From: Phycisphaerales bacterium
GTDB lineage: Bacteria > Planctomycetota > Phycisphaerae > Phycisphaerales > UBA1924
Assembly: GCA_020831775.1 (NCBI GenBank)
Contig: JAFIFZ010000072.1
Span: 1 to 64,000 of the forward strand
Length of the DNA stretch: 64,000 nucleotides
Reading direction: 5' to 3'
The notes below the pieces were generated by a model that saw only the letters and a list, made by a program, of their open reading frames with translations, was not told where the DNA came from and did not search any database. Shown one piece after another: positions 25,507-34,435 of the stretch. Position 1 is the first letter of the stretch. Each line of letters starts with the position of its first letter. The translations under genes were made by a program, and so were the position numbers.

Positions 25507-27333
25507 ATGGAATCAGCAAAACGCCATTGGTCCGTCTCCCTCCGCAGCGCCGGCCTTTTGGCCCTGGTCGCGGGAGGGTTGTGGGGCTGCGCAAAGCCCC
25601 TGCCGCCCGACGGGCACGCCGAGTCGCTCCGCCGGAGCGTGATCGAGGGCGTCCGCAACGACCTCGCCCCGCTGACGCGTCGCCCCGAGAAGGTGGAGTC
25701 GACCCGGACGGTCGGGCTGAGCGGGTACCCCGAGTGGCTGGTGGAGGACATCGGCAACCGGATGCCCGAATTGACGCGGATGGCCGGCCCCGAGGCGTAC
25801 GACCTGACGGAGATCGGGCTGCCCGAGATGACCAACCTGCTGGGCGACCCTGTTGAGACGGTCGCGCTCTCCCTCGAGGACGCGATCCGGGTGGCGGTGC
25901 AGAACAATCTGGAACTGGAGTTCGCCAGGATCGCGCCCTCGGTGAGCGAGGCGCAGCTCGTGCAGGCGGAGGCCGCCTTCGACTGGACGCTGTTTGCGTC
26001 GGCGCAGTTCGGTGCGACGGAGACGCCGACGATCTCGCGCGCAGCGCAGCAGCCGATAGGCGGCGACTTTCAGCAGCGGGACGCGCTGACGACGCAGGCC
26101 GGTGTGCGGCGAGCGTTGATCACCGGCGGGCAGATCGAGTTCCGCCAGGACCTTGAGTACTACGACCAGACCGAGGCGGGCCTGAGCCTCTCGCCCAACC
26201 CCGGGTGGCAGATGACGCTGGCGTTCCAGTACGACCAGCCGCTGCTCCGCGGGTTCGGCTCGGATGTGGCGCTGGCGCAGGTTCGTCTGTCGCGCAACGC
26301 CGAGCGTGAGGCGGTCGCCCGGTTCAAGGGCGAGATGCTGCGGACGGTGCTGGAGGTCGAGCGGGCGTACTGGCAGCTTGTCCAGGCGCACTGGGACCTT
26401 CTGATCCTCCAGCGTCAGACCGAGCGAGGCGAGCAACTGTTCAACCAGGTGTCGGCGCGTCGGGCGATCGACGCGACGCCCCCGCAGATCACCGCCGCGG
26501 CGTCGAATGTCGAGGACCGCAAGGGCAATGTGATCCGGGCGCAGAATGTGCTGCGTCGGCGGAGCGACCGACTGAAGGCGCTCTTGAACGACCCGAACAT
26601 CCCGGTGACGAGCGAGCTTTTGCTTGTGCCGACCGACGGCGCGATGGACGCGCCGATCCGGTACAACCTGGGCGAGGCGGTCGCGTCGGCGGTGCGCCAC
26701 CGGCCGGAGATCGACCAGGCGATCCTGTCGATCGACAACACGACAATCCAGCGTGTGGTGGCGGACAACGCGAGGCTGCCGCAGCTTGATCTGCGTGTGC
26801 TGCTCCGGCTGAACGCTTTAGAAAGCGGGCTCGGCAGCGCGTATTCCAGCGCGTTCGACCGTGACTTTGTCGACGCGATCGTGGGCGTGTTCTTCGAGCA
26901 GCCGATCGGGAATCGTTCCGCCGAGGCGCTGCTCCGCCAGCGGACGCTCGAGCGTCAGCAGGCGGTGATCTCGCTTCGGAACTCGGTGCAGCAGATCGCG
27001 CTTGAGATCAAGAACACGCTGGACAACGCGTCGACGAATTTCTCGCTGATCGAGCAGAGCCGCATCGCGCGGATCTCCGCGAGCGAGGCGTTGCGGGCGC
27101 TGCAGGCGGAGAAGGAAACGGTCGGCGGGTTCACGATCGAGAGGCTCGAGGTCGAGTTCAACCGCCAGGACCAGCTCGCCAATTCCGAGCGTGCGGAGGT
27201 GCAGGCGATGATCGACTACCAGATCTCGCTCGCGGAGCTGTACGCCTCGATGGGGACGCTGCTTGAGCGCAACCGGATCAGCTTCGAGGTGCGTGACCCC
27301 GAGGGGATCGACCCGAACTTCCTCGGACGCTGA
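25507..27333 (+). CDS. Outer membrane efflux (TolC-family) lipoprotein
   Basis: Protein of 608 residues. The ATG at 25507 begins a lipoprotein signal (LLALVAGGLWGC, Cys about 28). After an unusual 90-residue extension the TolC/OEP fold starts with SLEDAIRVAVQNNLELEFARI, and its duplicated half is marked by NLGEAVASAVRHRPEIDQAIL. Long amphipathic helices (for example LEVERAYWQLVQAHWDLLILQRQTE) complete the periplasmic barrel. Such proteins form the outer-membrane channel of tripartite efflux or type I secretion systems. No inner-membrane pump or adaptor gene is adjacent. Its stop is directly followed by the ATG of the Sua5 gene. Confidence 0.88.
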   Translation: MESAKRHWSVSLRSAGLLALVAGGLWGCAKPLPPDGHAESLRRSVIEGVRNDLAPLTRRPEKVESTRTVGLSGYPEWLVEDIGNRMPELTRMAGPEAYDLTEIGLPEMTNLLGDPVETVALSLEDAIRVAVQNNLELEFARIAPSVSEAQLVQAEAAFDWTLFASAQFGATETPTISRAAQQPIGGDFQQRDALTTQAGVRRALITGGQIEFRQDLEYYDQTEAGLSLSPNPGWQMTLAFQYDQPLLRGFGSDVALAQVRLSRNAEREAVARFKGEMLRTVLEVERAYWQLVQAHWDLLILQRQTERGEQLFNQVSARRAIDATPPQITAAASNVEDRKGNVIRAQNVLRRRSDRLKALLNDPNIPVTSELLLVPTDGAMDAPIRYNLGEAVASAVRHRPEIDQAILSIDNTTIQRVVADNARLPQLDLRVLLRLNALESGLGSAYSSAFDRDFVDAIVGVFFEQPIGNRSAEALLRQRTLERQQAVISLRNSVQQIALEIKNTLDNASTNFSLIEQSRIARISASEALRALQAEKETVGGFTIERLEVEFNRQDQLANSERAEVQAMIDYQISLAELYASMGTLLERNRISFEVRDPEGIDPNFLGR

Positions 27334-28323
27334 ATGAGCTCCGGACCTGAACAGATCGCCGAAGCCGTCAGACGCCTGAAAGATGGCGGACTAGTCGCCT
27401 TCCCGACGGAGACGGTCTACGGGCTCGGGGCGGACGCGCTGGACGCCGCGGCGGTCGAGCGGGTGTACGAACTCAAGGGGCGTCCGGCGGGCAACCCGCT
27501 GATCGTGCATGTCTCGGGGCCGGAGATGGCGCGGGAGGTCGCGGGCGTGTGGCCCGAATCGGCGCAGCGGCTGGCCGAGGCGTTCTGGCCCGGGCCGCTC
27601 TCGATCGTGCTGCCCAGATCTGAACGATTGCCCGAGCGAGTGACTGCCGGGGGCGGGACGGTGGCGGTGCGCTGCCCGGACCACCCGCTGACCCTGGCGC
27701 TGATCGAAGCCTTCGGCGGCCCCTTGGTCGGCCCGAGCGCCAACCGGTCGGGCCTGATCTCCCCCACCGACGCGGCGCATGTGCGTGCATCTTTTTCTGA
27801 GGACGAGGTGTTCCTCCTCGACGGCGGGCCCTGCCCACGCGGGATCGAATCGACCGTGCTGCGACTGGAGGGCGAGGGCTTCGGCGAGGCGTCGGTGCTC
27901 CGCCCTGGTGTGGTCGGCGCCGAGGCGATCGCCAGCGTGCTGGAAGGGCCGGTGCGCAACGCCGACGCGTGGAGCGACGAGATCCACAGCGTGGCCGAGT
28001 CGCCCGGCCTGATGGGGCGCCACTACGCGCCGCGGGCCAGGGCGGTGCTGGTGGAGCGCGAGGAACTCGTCAGCGCCGAGTCGGGCGAGGCGATTGTCGC
28101 GATCGACTTCGATGAAGCGCCCGAGGGGGTGTTTGTCGTGGCGATGCCGGCGAACGCCTCGGCGTACGCGGCGCGGCTTTACGCGGCCATGCGCGAGGCG
28201 GACGAGGCGAGGCCGAGCCGGATCCTGATCGAGCGTCCGCCGCGGCGCGGGCCGGACGCCGCTTCGGAGGCGGTCTGGCGCGCGGTGCACGACCGGTTGC
28301 GTCGAGCGACGGCGCCCGCGTGA
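27334..28323 (+). CDS. Threonylcarbamoyl-AMP synthase (Sua5/YwlC type)
   Basis: Protein of 329 residues that makes threonylcarbamoyl-AMP for the t6A modification of tRNAs. The YrdC domain shows GLVAFPTETVYGLGADA, ELKGRPAGNPLIVHV, FWPGPLSIVLP, VAVRCPDHP and PLVGPSANRSG. The linker (SPGLMGRHYAPRA) and C-terminal Sua5 domain are present, which distinguishes it from short TsaC. The start abuts the stop of the TolC-like gene with no gap, so it is most likely translated from the same transcript, although the functions are unrelated. Confidence 0.93.
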   Translation: MSSGPEQIAEAVRRLKDGGLVAFPTETVYGLGADALDAAAVERVYELKGRPAGNPLIVHVSGPEMAREVAGVWPESAQRLAEAFWPGPLSIVLPRSERLPERVTAGGGTVAVRCPDHPLTLALIEAFGGPLVGPSANRSGLISPTDAAHVRASFSEDEVFLLDGGPCPRGIESTVLRLEGEGFGEASVLRPGVVGAEAIASVLEGPVRNADAWSDEIHSVAESPGLMGRHYAPRARAVLVEREELVSAESGEAIVAIDFDEAPEGVFVVAMPANASAYAARLYAAMREADEARPSRILIERPPRRGPDAASEAVWRAVHDRLRRATAPA

Positions 28324-28473
28324 GCGCGGGTTCGGGGACTTTTTGATGTTCTGAGGGCCGATGCCTGTCCGCAGGCGGGGCTTTGCGGCGGCTATGGTAT
28401 CGACCCGGCGGCCGAGCCCGAACCGGCACATAACACACGGCTTGTCATGCGACAGGAAGGACCAGGAACGACC

Positions 28474-29958
28474 ATGGCCGAGAAGATCCGAATCGCGCTG
28501 GCCCCCGGTGACGGCATCGGCCCTGAGATCATGGACGCGGCGCTGCTGATCTTCCGTGCCGCGGGCGTGGACGCGCATGTCGAGTTCCTCCCGGTGGAGA
28601 TGGGCGAGTCGGTGTTCGACCGCGACACGCGCGGGATGACCGACGAGACGGTCGGGATGATCGAAGAGACGGGGATCGTCTACAAGGGCCCGATGGGCAC
28701 GCCCAAGGGCGGCGGGGGCAAGTCGATCAATGTCTCTCTCCGCAAGATGTACGGCGCGTTCGCCAACATCCGCCACTTCCAGTCGCTGCCTGGGGTGGAG
28801 ACGGTCTACTCCCGCGCCGGCGTGCCGGTGAACTTCTATGTGATCCGCGAGAACATCGAGGACACCTACGGCGGCATCGAGCACCGGATGACGCCGGATG
28901 TCTTCGAGTGCAAGCGGCTGATCTCGGCGCCGGGGTGCGACCAGGTGCACCGGGCCGCGTTCGAGCTGGCCAAGCGTTTGGGCATCGGCTCTGTGCACTG
29001 CGGGCACAAGGCCAACATCATGAAGCTGACCGACGGGATTTTCCTGGAGCGGTTCCGGTCGATCGCGGCGGAGTACCCCGAGATCGAGCACGGGGATGTG
29101 ATCATCGATGCGTTGTGCATGAACCTGGTGCTCAAGCCGCAGAACTACCGGATGGTCGTGCTGCCGAACCTGCAGGGCGACATCGTGTCGGACCTCGCGG
29201 CGGGGCTCGTCGGCGGGCTGGGGTTTGCGCCGTCGGCGAACATCGGCAAGCATGTTTCGATCTTCGAGGCGGTGCACGGGACCGCGCCCGACATCGCGGG
29301 CAAGGGGCTGGCGAACCCGACGAGCCTGATCCTCTCGGGCCTGATGATGCTGCGCCACATCGGGCTGCTCGACGAGGCGGCGAGCATCGAGAACGCGGTC
29401 CTTCACACGCTCGAAAGCGGCGTGCACACCGGCGACTTCGGCGATCGGTCGACCGAGCCCGTCGGGACGCGGGCGTTCGCCGAGGCGATCATCTCGAACC
29501 TCGGCAACAAGCCGCAGACGCGCGAGGCGGCCCGGGGCGGCTCCGGTGCGTCGGCGGTGTTTTCTCGCCCGGAGCGTCCTCGCGCCAACGCGCTGATGCG
29601 CACCTTCGAGACCACGCGCAGCTCGTACGCGGGAGTGGACCTGTACCTCCACACGACGCTCGGGGCGCAGGAAGTCGCGCAGCGGCTGCAGGGCGTCTGC
29701 GAGTTCGCCCCGTTCAAGCTGACGATGCTTTCCAATCGCGGGACGCAGGTGTGGCCGACGGGCTCTGTCTTCACCGAGTGCGTCGATTACTACCGGGCGA
29801 GGTTCGAGCTCCGCGATCCGACGGGTGCTTCCTCGATGGGCCAGAGCCCGTGCATCGAACTGCTGCGGCGGGTGTCGGAGAAGTTCGAGGTCGTGCAGTA
29901 CCAGCCGCTGAAGAACTACGACGGAGAGCGGGGCTACAGCCTGGCGCAGGGGCAGTGA
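28474..29958 (+). CDS. icd: Isocitrate dehydrogenase, long form with C-terminal extension
   Basis: Enzyme of 494 residues converting isocitrate to 2-oxoglutarate in the TCA cycle. The isopropylmalate/isocitrate dehydrogenase core shows APGDGIGPEIMDA, KGPMGTP, the substrate loop KSINVSLRKMYGAFANIR, RENIEDTYGG, NLQGDIVSDLAAGLVGGLG and HGTAPDIAGKG. A 140-residue C-terminal domain after the core matches the long NADP-type enzyme of Thermus and several other phyla. AGGAA upstream of ATG 28474 supports this start over an upstream ATG at 28447. Cofactor preference cannot be settled by eye. Confidence 0.92.
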   Translation: MAEKIRIALAPGDGIGPEIMDAALLIFRAAGVDAHVEFLPVEMGESVFDRDTRGMTDETVGMIEETGIVYKGPMGTPKGGGGKSINVSLRKMYGAFANIRHFQSLPGVETVYSRAGVPVNFYVIRENIEDTYGGIEHRMTPDVFECKRLISAPGCDQVHRAAFELAKRLGIGSVHCGHKANIMKLTDGIFLERFRSIAAEYPEIEHGDVIIDALCMNLVLKPQNYRMVVLPNLQGDIVSDLAAGLVGGLGFAPSANIGKHVSIFEAVHGTAPDIAGKGLANPTSLILSGLMMLRHIGLLDEAASIENAVLHTLESGVHTGDFGDRSTEPVGTRAFAEAIISNLGNKPQTREAARGGSGASAVFSRPERPRANALMRTFETTRSSYAGVDLYLHTTLGAQEVAQRLQGVCEFAPFKLTMLSNRGTQVWPTGSVFTECVDYYRARFELRDPTGASSMGQSPCIELLRRVSEKFEVVQYQPLKNYDGERGYSLAQGQ

Positions 29959-29962
29959 ACCG

Positions 29963-30409
29963 GTGCAGATCGTCCCTCCGGACGCGAAGACGCTCTCGGC
30001 GTGGGCGCAGATGCGCCTGTCGCTCTGGCCTCGCGAAGCGTTCGACGAGCTGAGGCGAGAGGCGGAAGACTACCTGAGCTCCGGGAAGCTTGACGGGCGA
30101 GCGCACGGCGTGTTTCTCGCGATCGACCTCGGCGCCCCGATCGGCATGATCGAGGTCGGGCTGGCGGGGAGCCCTGAGGAACGCAGGGCCCATATCGAGG
30201 CCTGGTTTGTCGAGCCTTCGGCGCGGCGCAGGGGTGTCGGGACGATGCTCATGGCCGAGGCGGAGCGTTGGGCGCGAGGGCGGGGTTGCCGCACGCTCAG
30301 CAGCGACACCACGCCTGAGTACCCCGAGTCTCCGGCGGCGCACGCGGCGCTGGGGTTTCGCGCCCGGCCGGGCGAGGGCGTGGCGGTCCTGTTCGACAAG
30401 CCGTTGTGA
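29963..30409 (+). CDS. GNAT acetyltransferase resembling aminoglycoside 6'-N-acetyltransferases
   Basis: Protein of 148 residues starting with GTG 4 nt after icd. GNAT motif A is seen as EAWFVEPSARRRGVGTMLMAEAERWARGRGC (acetyl-CoA loop R-R-G-V-G-T). The flanking pattern, MRLSLWP near the start, GMIEVGL in the middle, SSDTTPEYPES and AHAALGF near the end, closely follows the AAC(6')-I group. Whether it acts on aminoglycosides or a housekeeping amine cannot be told. It is co-directional and likely co-transcribed with icd. Confidence 0.8.
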   Translation: MQIVPPDAKTLSAWAQMRLSLWPREAFDELRREAEDYLSSGKLDGRAHGVFLAIDLGAPIGMIEVGLAGSPEERRAHIEAWFVEPSARRRGVGTMLMAEAERWARGRGCRTLSSDTTPEYPESPAAHAALGFRARPGEGVAVLFDKPL

Positions 30410-30499
30410 TGGTGGGCCGGGAAGGCTGTCGCGGGGTCCGGGCTTGGGGCGCGACGCAAAGTGGATCCCCCGGCCCCGCGAGGCCGATCTGTAGCGGTG

Positions 30500-32095
30500 A
30501 TGAGTCCTTTGGACATGCTCGCCATCGTGACGGCGATCCTCCTGTTCCGGCCGTTGGCCGGGCTGTGCGTCAACGCGGCGAATGTGTGTCAGGAGTCGCT
30601 GCGCGACCGGTGGCTGCTCGTGCAGGCGGTCCGGACGCGACCCGCGGCGTGGGGCGCAGTCGGTGTGTTGGCGGCTCTGGGCGTCGCTCTTGGCGGCTGG
30701 CCCGCGGGCGAGGGGGAGGCGGTGCTGCGTGCGGCGTCTGTGGTGATCGCGGGTCCGCTGGTCTGGGCCGCGGCGTTCTCGCACCTGAACCCTTGGACGG
30801 AACGGACGCACGCTGTTGAGCGGGTGCTGTGCGTGGGGCTGTTGGTCGGCCTGTGGTTCTCGCCCGGGTTCGGCGCGGCGCTGGTCGGGGTGCTCCTGCT
30901 GCAGCGGGCGGTGCTTGACCGGACGATGCCGATTCCCCTGAGCACGACCGACGGGCGGCTGGCGACCGACGGCCTGATCGCCATCGCGGCGCTGGGCGTG
31001 GTGTCGGGCGTGATGCCTGTCGCCCCGGCGGCGTGGGTCTTTGTGCTGTTGTGTGTGTTCGCGTCGAGCTACCTCGTGCCGGGGATCGCGAAGCTGCGCG
31101 TCGGGCCGAGGCCTGGGTGGTGGGCGAGGGAGAACCGGCTGAGCAACCTGGCGGCGTCGTGCCGCCTGCACGGGTGGCGGATGGGGCTGAGCGACGCGGG
31201 GTTTGCTCGCATGGCGGGGCTGGTGCGCCGGGTCAACGGGCCGATGCTGTGGGGGACGCTGGTGATCGAGGTCGGGGCGGTGCTGGTGTTCGTGGATCAC
31301 CGGGCGGCGATCGGGCTGCTGCTGGCCGCGTCGGCGATGCACGCGGGGATCTTTCTGCTGACGGGGATCTGCTTCTGGAAGTGGGTCGTGTTCAATGGGG
31401 CGCTTGTCGGGGTGCTTGTCGCGATGCCGGCGGGGGCGATCGGCGGGGCGTTTGGGCCCGCGGCGCTCGTGCTGGGGGTGGTTGCGTGCGCGTTGTCGCC
31501 CTTGTGGCTGCGGTCGATCGGGTTGGCGTGGTGCGACACTCGACTGACGCACCTGTTCGATGTCGAGGCGGTGCTGCCCGGGGGGCGGGTGGTTGAGGTG
31601 CCGCGGAACTGGTGGGCGCCCTACGACCTGGCGTTCGCGCAGAGCCGCTTTGGGTTTCTGTGCGAGGCGCCGACGCTGGTCGGGGCGTGCGGGTGCCACA
31701 CGCGGCGCGGGCGGGAGTTGGCCGACTTGGCGGAGCGGATCGAAAGGGCCGGCGACGATCCGTGCGAGATGGCCGCGTTGCTGGACTCGCACGGGGACAG
31801 GCGGCGCGACGATATCGCGGCGGCGAGGATGGAACGGTTTGTACGCAAGTTCATGCGCAACTCGGCGAGCCGCCGGCGCTGGTTTCTGGGTATGCCCCCG
31901 CCCCCGCCGCACCTCTGGTTCATGGCGAGCGGGCCGAAGCTGCGCCGGGGCGATCCCGCGCCGGAGCTCGTCCGGATCGTGCGGCGGGACATCTACTACC
32001 GCGACGACGGCGTGTTCACGGAGATCGCATCAATGGTCGTGCTGGAAGTCCGCTTAAGCGGAACAGGGACGGCAACGGCGCGGCGGGCGGCGTGA
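30500..32095 (+). CDS. Multi-pass membrane protein of unknown function
   Basis: Protein of 531 residues with about 9-10 predicted membrane segments in the first 330 residues (for example MLAIVTAILLFRPLAGL, VGVLAALGVALGG, VFVLLCVFASSYLVPGI, LWGTLVIEVGAVLVFV, HAGIFLLTGICFWKWVVF). A soluble C-terminal part of about 180 residues is rich in Arg and Trp and has CGCHTRRGRELADL. The region with Trp- and His-bearing helices is loosely like HTTM/gamma-carboxylase-type membrane proteins, but the match is weak. ATG at 30500 is chosen over a GTG at 30461 because it precedes the first helix directly. Confidence 0.65.
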   Translation: MSPLDMLAIVTAILLFRPLAGLCVNAANVCQESLRDRWLLVQAVRTRPAAWGAVGVLAALGVALGGWPAGEGEAVLRAASVVIAGPLVWAAAFSHLNPWTERTHAVERVLCVGLLVGLWFSPGFGAALVGVLLLQRAVLDRTMPIPLSTTDGRLATDGLIAIAALGVVSGVMPVAPAAWVFVLLCVFASSYLVPGIAKLRVGPRPGWWARENRLSNLAASCRLHGWRMGLSDAGFARMAGLVRRVNGPMLWGTLVIEVGAVLVFVDHRAAIGLLLAASAMHAGIFLLTGICFWKWVVFNGALVGVLVAMPAGAIGGAFGPAALVLGVVACALSPLWLRSIGLAWCDTRLTHLFDVEAVLPGGRVVEVPRNWWAPYDLAFAQSRFGFLCEAPTLVGACGCHTRRGRELADLAERIERAGDDPCEMAALLDSHGDRRRDDIAAARMERFVRKFMRNSASRRRWFLGMPPPPPHLWFMASGPKLRRGDPAPELVRIVRRDIYYRDDGVFTEIASMVVLEVRLSGTGTATARRAA

Positions 32096-32118
32096 GGGCC
32101 GTCCGACGGCAGTGCGGA

Positions 32119-32841
32119 TCAGCCGTGATCTTCGTGCTCTTCATCCTCTTCATCTGGGCGGATGATGCGCTCGATTTTGCCGCTGCGATCGACGAGGACT
32201 TCGTCGGCCTCGTAGAGGAAGAGGCCGTGGTCTATGACGCCGGGGATGTCGTTGAGCGCGGCGCTGATGCGTTCGAGGTCGGCGTCGTCTTCGAGGGTGA
32301 CATCGAGGATGAGGTTGCCGTTGTCGGTGATGAAGAGGTCGCCGTTCATGTCGCGCCGGCAGACGCCGATGAGGCCCATCGCGCGGAGCTCGGAGCGGAT
32401 GGCGGTCAGGCCGAAGGCGAGCACGGCGATGGCGAGCGTGTTGTTGCGGCCGAGGCGGTCGACGAGCTTGGAGTCGTCGACCATGTAGACGACGCGGTCT
32501 GCGGCCCACGCGACGATGCGTTCGCGGGTCATGGCGCCGCCACTGCCCTTGAGGACGCGGAGCTCTTTGTCGACCTCGTCTGCGCCGTCGAAGAGGTAGT
32601 CGATCTTTTCGACGAGTGCGAAGTCGAGGAGTTCGAGTCCGAGCTCCTTGGCGAGGGCCTCTGAGCCATTGCTGGTCGGCACGCACTGGACCTTGAGGTT
32701 CTCGTTCTTGACGCGGTCGGCGAGGGCGTGGATGCCGCGCTTGGCGGCGCGTCCGGTGCCGAGACCGACGAGCATGCCCGATTCGATTTCTCTGACGGCG
32801 GCTTCCGCCAGCGCGTCCGCGGTTCTGGCCTCACTACTCAA
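32119..32841 (-). CDS. rpiA: Ribose-5-phosphate isomerase A
   Basis: Enzyme of 240 residues interconverting ribose 5-phosphate and ribulose 5-phosphate in the pentose phosphate pathway. Family blocks: MLVGLGTGRAAKRGIHAL (phosphate loop, here GTGRA for the more common GTGST), DYLFDGADEVD with the catalytic Asp, LKGSGGAMTRERIV, MVDDSKLVDRLG and GDLFITDNGNLILD. The start is TTG at 32841, overlapping the end of the aldehyde dehydrogenase gene by 8 nt, implying translational coupling. A run of acidic residues ends the protein. Confidence 0.93.
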   Translation of the reverse strand: MSSEARTADALAEAAVREIESGMLVGLGTGRAAKRGIHALADRVKNENLKVQCVPTSNGSEALAKELGLELLDFALVEKIDYLFDGADEVDKELRVLKGSGGAMTRERIVAWAADRVVYMVDDSKLVDRLGRNNTLAIAVLAFGLTAIRSELRAMGLIGVCRRDMNGDLFITDNGNLILDVTLEDDADLERISAALNDIPGVIDHGLFLYEADEVLVDRSGKIERIIRPDEEDEEHEDHG

Positions 32842-34360
32842 AGCGGATCCCCTGGGCGAGCTCGAACGCCCCGCTGAAGTTCACTGTGCATGTCTGTCGG
32901 CGCATGTACGCCTTCCACGCGTCGGAGCCGGACTCTCGTCCGCCGCCGGTGTCTTTCTCGCCGCCGAATGCGCCGCCGATCTCGGCGCCGCTGGTGCTCG
33001 TGTTGACGTAGGCCAGCCCGCAGTCGCTGCCCGTCCCGTCAGGAGACAGGAACCGCTCGGCGGCGCGGACCGAGCCGGTGCAGATGGCGCTGGACAGACC
33101 CTCGTTTGCGCTGTTGATCAGGGCGATCGCCTCGTCCAGATCCTTGAAGGTGAAGGCGTAGAGGATCGGCGCGAAGGTTTCTTCGCGTGAGATCGGGAGT
33201 TCGTTGTTCTTGGGCGCTCGCACAATTGTGGGCTTGACGAAGCCGCCGTTGAGACCGTCGACGGAGGCCCGCTCCCCGCCGCAGATCACCTCGCCGCCCT
33301 GCTCGGTCGCGGTCTTGACGGCTTTCTCGAACGCGGTCAGCGCGTCCTCGTGGATCAGCGGGCCCATCAGCACGCCATCGGCGAGCGGGTCGCCGATCTT
33401 CACCGACGCGTAGGCCTTGGCGAGGCGGGCGAGGAACTCGTCGGCGATCGATTCGTGCACGATCAGGCGGCGGGTCGTGGTGCAGCGCTGGCCGGCGGTG
33501 CCGACGGCGCCGAAGAGCACGGCACGCAGGGCGAGCTCCATGTCTGAGTCGGCATCGACGATCATCGCGTTGTTGCCGCCGAGTTCGAGGAGCGATCGCC
33601 CCAGCCGCTCGCCGACGATCGAGGCCACGCGCCGTCCCATGCGGCACGACCCGGTCGCGGAGATCAGGGGCAGTCGCTTGTCTTTGACCATCGGCTCGCC
33701 CACGACATCGTCGGTCCCGATGACCAGCCCGAAGATGTCCGGCGCGTTGTTGCGCTCGCAGACGCGTCGGGCGATCTCGGTCGTTGCGATCGCGGTGAGC
33801 GGGGCCATGAGGCTCGGCTTCCAGAGGATCGAGTCGCCGCAGACGGCCGCGAGCATCGCGTTCCATCCCCACACGGCGTGGGGGAAGTTGAAGGCCGTGA
33901 TGACGCCGACGGGCCCGAGGGGGAGCCATTGCTCGCGCATCGCGTGCCCGGGGCGTTCGCTGGGCATGGTGATGCCGTGGAGCTGGCGGGAGAGGCCGAC
34001 GGCGAAGTCGGCGATGTCGATGGTTTCCTGGACCTCGCCGAGGCCTTCGGAGCGGATTTTGCCGACTTCGAGAGCGATCAGCTCGCCCAGAGGCTCTTTG
34101 TACTGGCGGAGCTCGTCGGCGACCTCGCGCACCAACTGGCCCCGCACCGGGGCTGGGACGCGTCGCCACTGGTCGAACGCCTCGGCAGCGCCCGCGATCG
34201 CCCTTTCGAGCCCCTTCGCGTCGTCGAGCTTCACGCCCGCGATCGGCTCTCCGGCCGCGGGGTTGATGCTCAGGACGACGCCGGGGCCGGGCTCGGCACG
34301 CCCGGCGTCGACGACGCGGGGGTGTTCTTCAAGACCGAGTTGTTGCATCAGGCCGCGCAT
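32834..34360 (-). CDS. ALDH7-type aldehyde dehydrogenase (antiquitin-like)
   Basis: NAD-dependent dehydrogenase of 508 residues. FNFPHAVWGWNAMLAAVCGDSILWKPS, LLELGGNNAMIVDADSD, the catalytic Cys in GTAGQRCTTTRRL, EETFAPILYAFTF and the C-terminal GGEKDTGGGRESGSDAWKAYMRRQTCTVN place it in family 7, whose best-known member oxidises alpha-aminoadipic semialdehyde in lysine breakdown. Other lysine-pathway genes are not nearby. The start is unsure: ATG 34360 is chosen, while a TTG at 34369 and an ATG at 34348 are possible. TAGAGT lies 9 nt before 34360. It overlaps rpiA downstream. Confidence 0.9.
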   Translation of the reverse strand: MRGLMQQLGLEEHPRVVDAGRAEPGPGVVLSINPAAGEPIAGVKLDDAKGLERAIAGAAEAFDQWRRVPAPVRGQLVREVADELRQYKEPLGELIALEVGKIRSEGLGEVQETIDIADFAVGLSRQLHGITMPSERPGHAMREQWLPLGPVGVITAFNFPHAVWGWNAMLAAVCGDSILWKPSLMAPLTAIATTEIARRVCERNNAPDIFGLVIGTDDVVGEPMVKDKRLPLISATGSCRMGRRVASIVGERLGRSLLELGGNNAMIVDADSDMELALRAVLFGAVGTAGQRCTTTRRLIVHESIADEFLARLAKAYASVKIGDPLADGVLMGPLIHEDALTAFEKAVKTATEQGGEVICGGERASVDGLNGGFVKPTIVRAPKNNELPISREETFAPILYAFTFKDLDEAIALINSANEGLSSAICTGSVRAAERFLSPDGTGSDCGLAYVNTSTSGAEIGGAFGGEKDTGGGRESGSDAWKAYMRRQTCTVNFSGAFELAQGIRFE

Positions 34361-34435
34361 CGGGGTCAAACTCTAGACACGCAAGGGCGGATCGGCGGCG
34401 CGTTATCGGCGGGAGCCCCTCTGGCCCCGCCCGGT

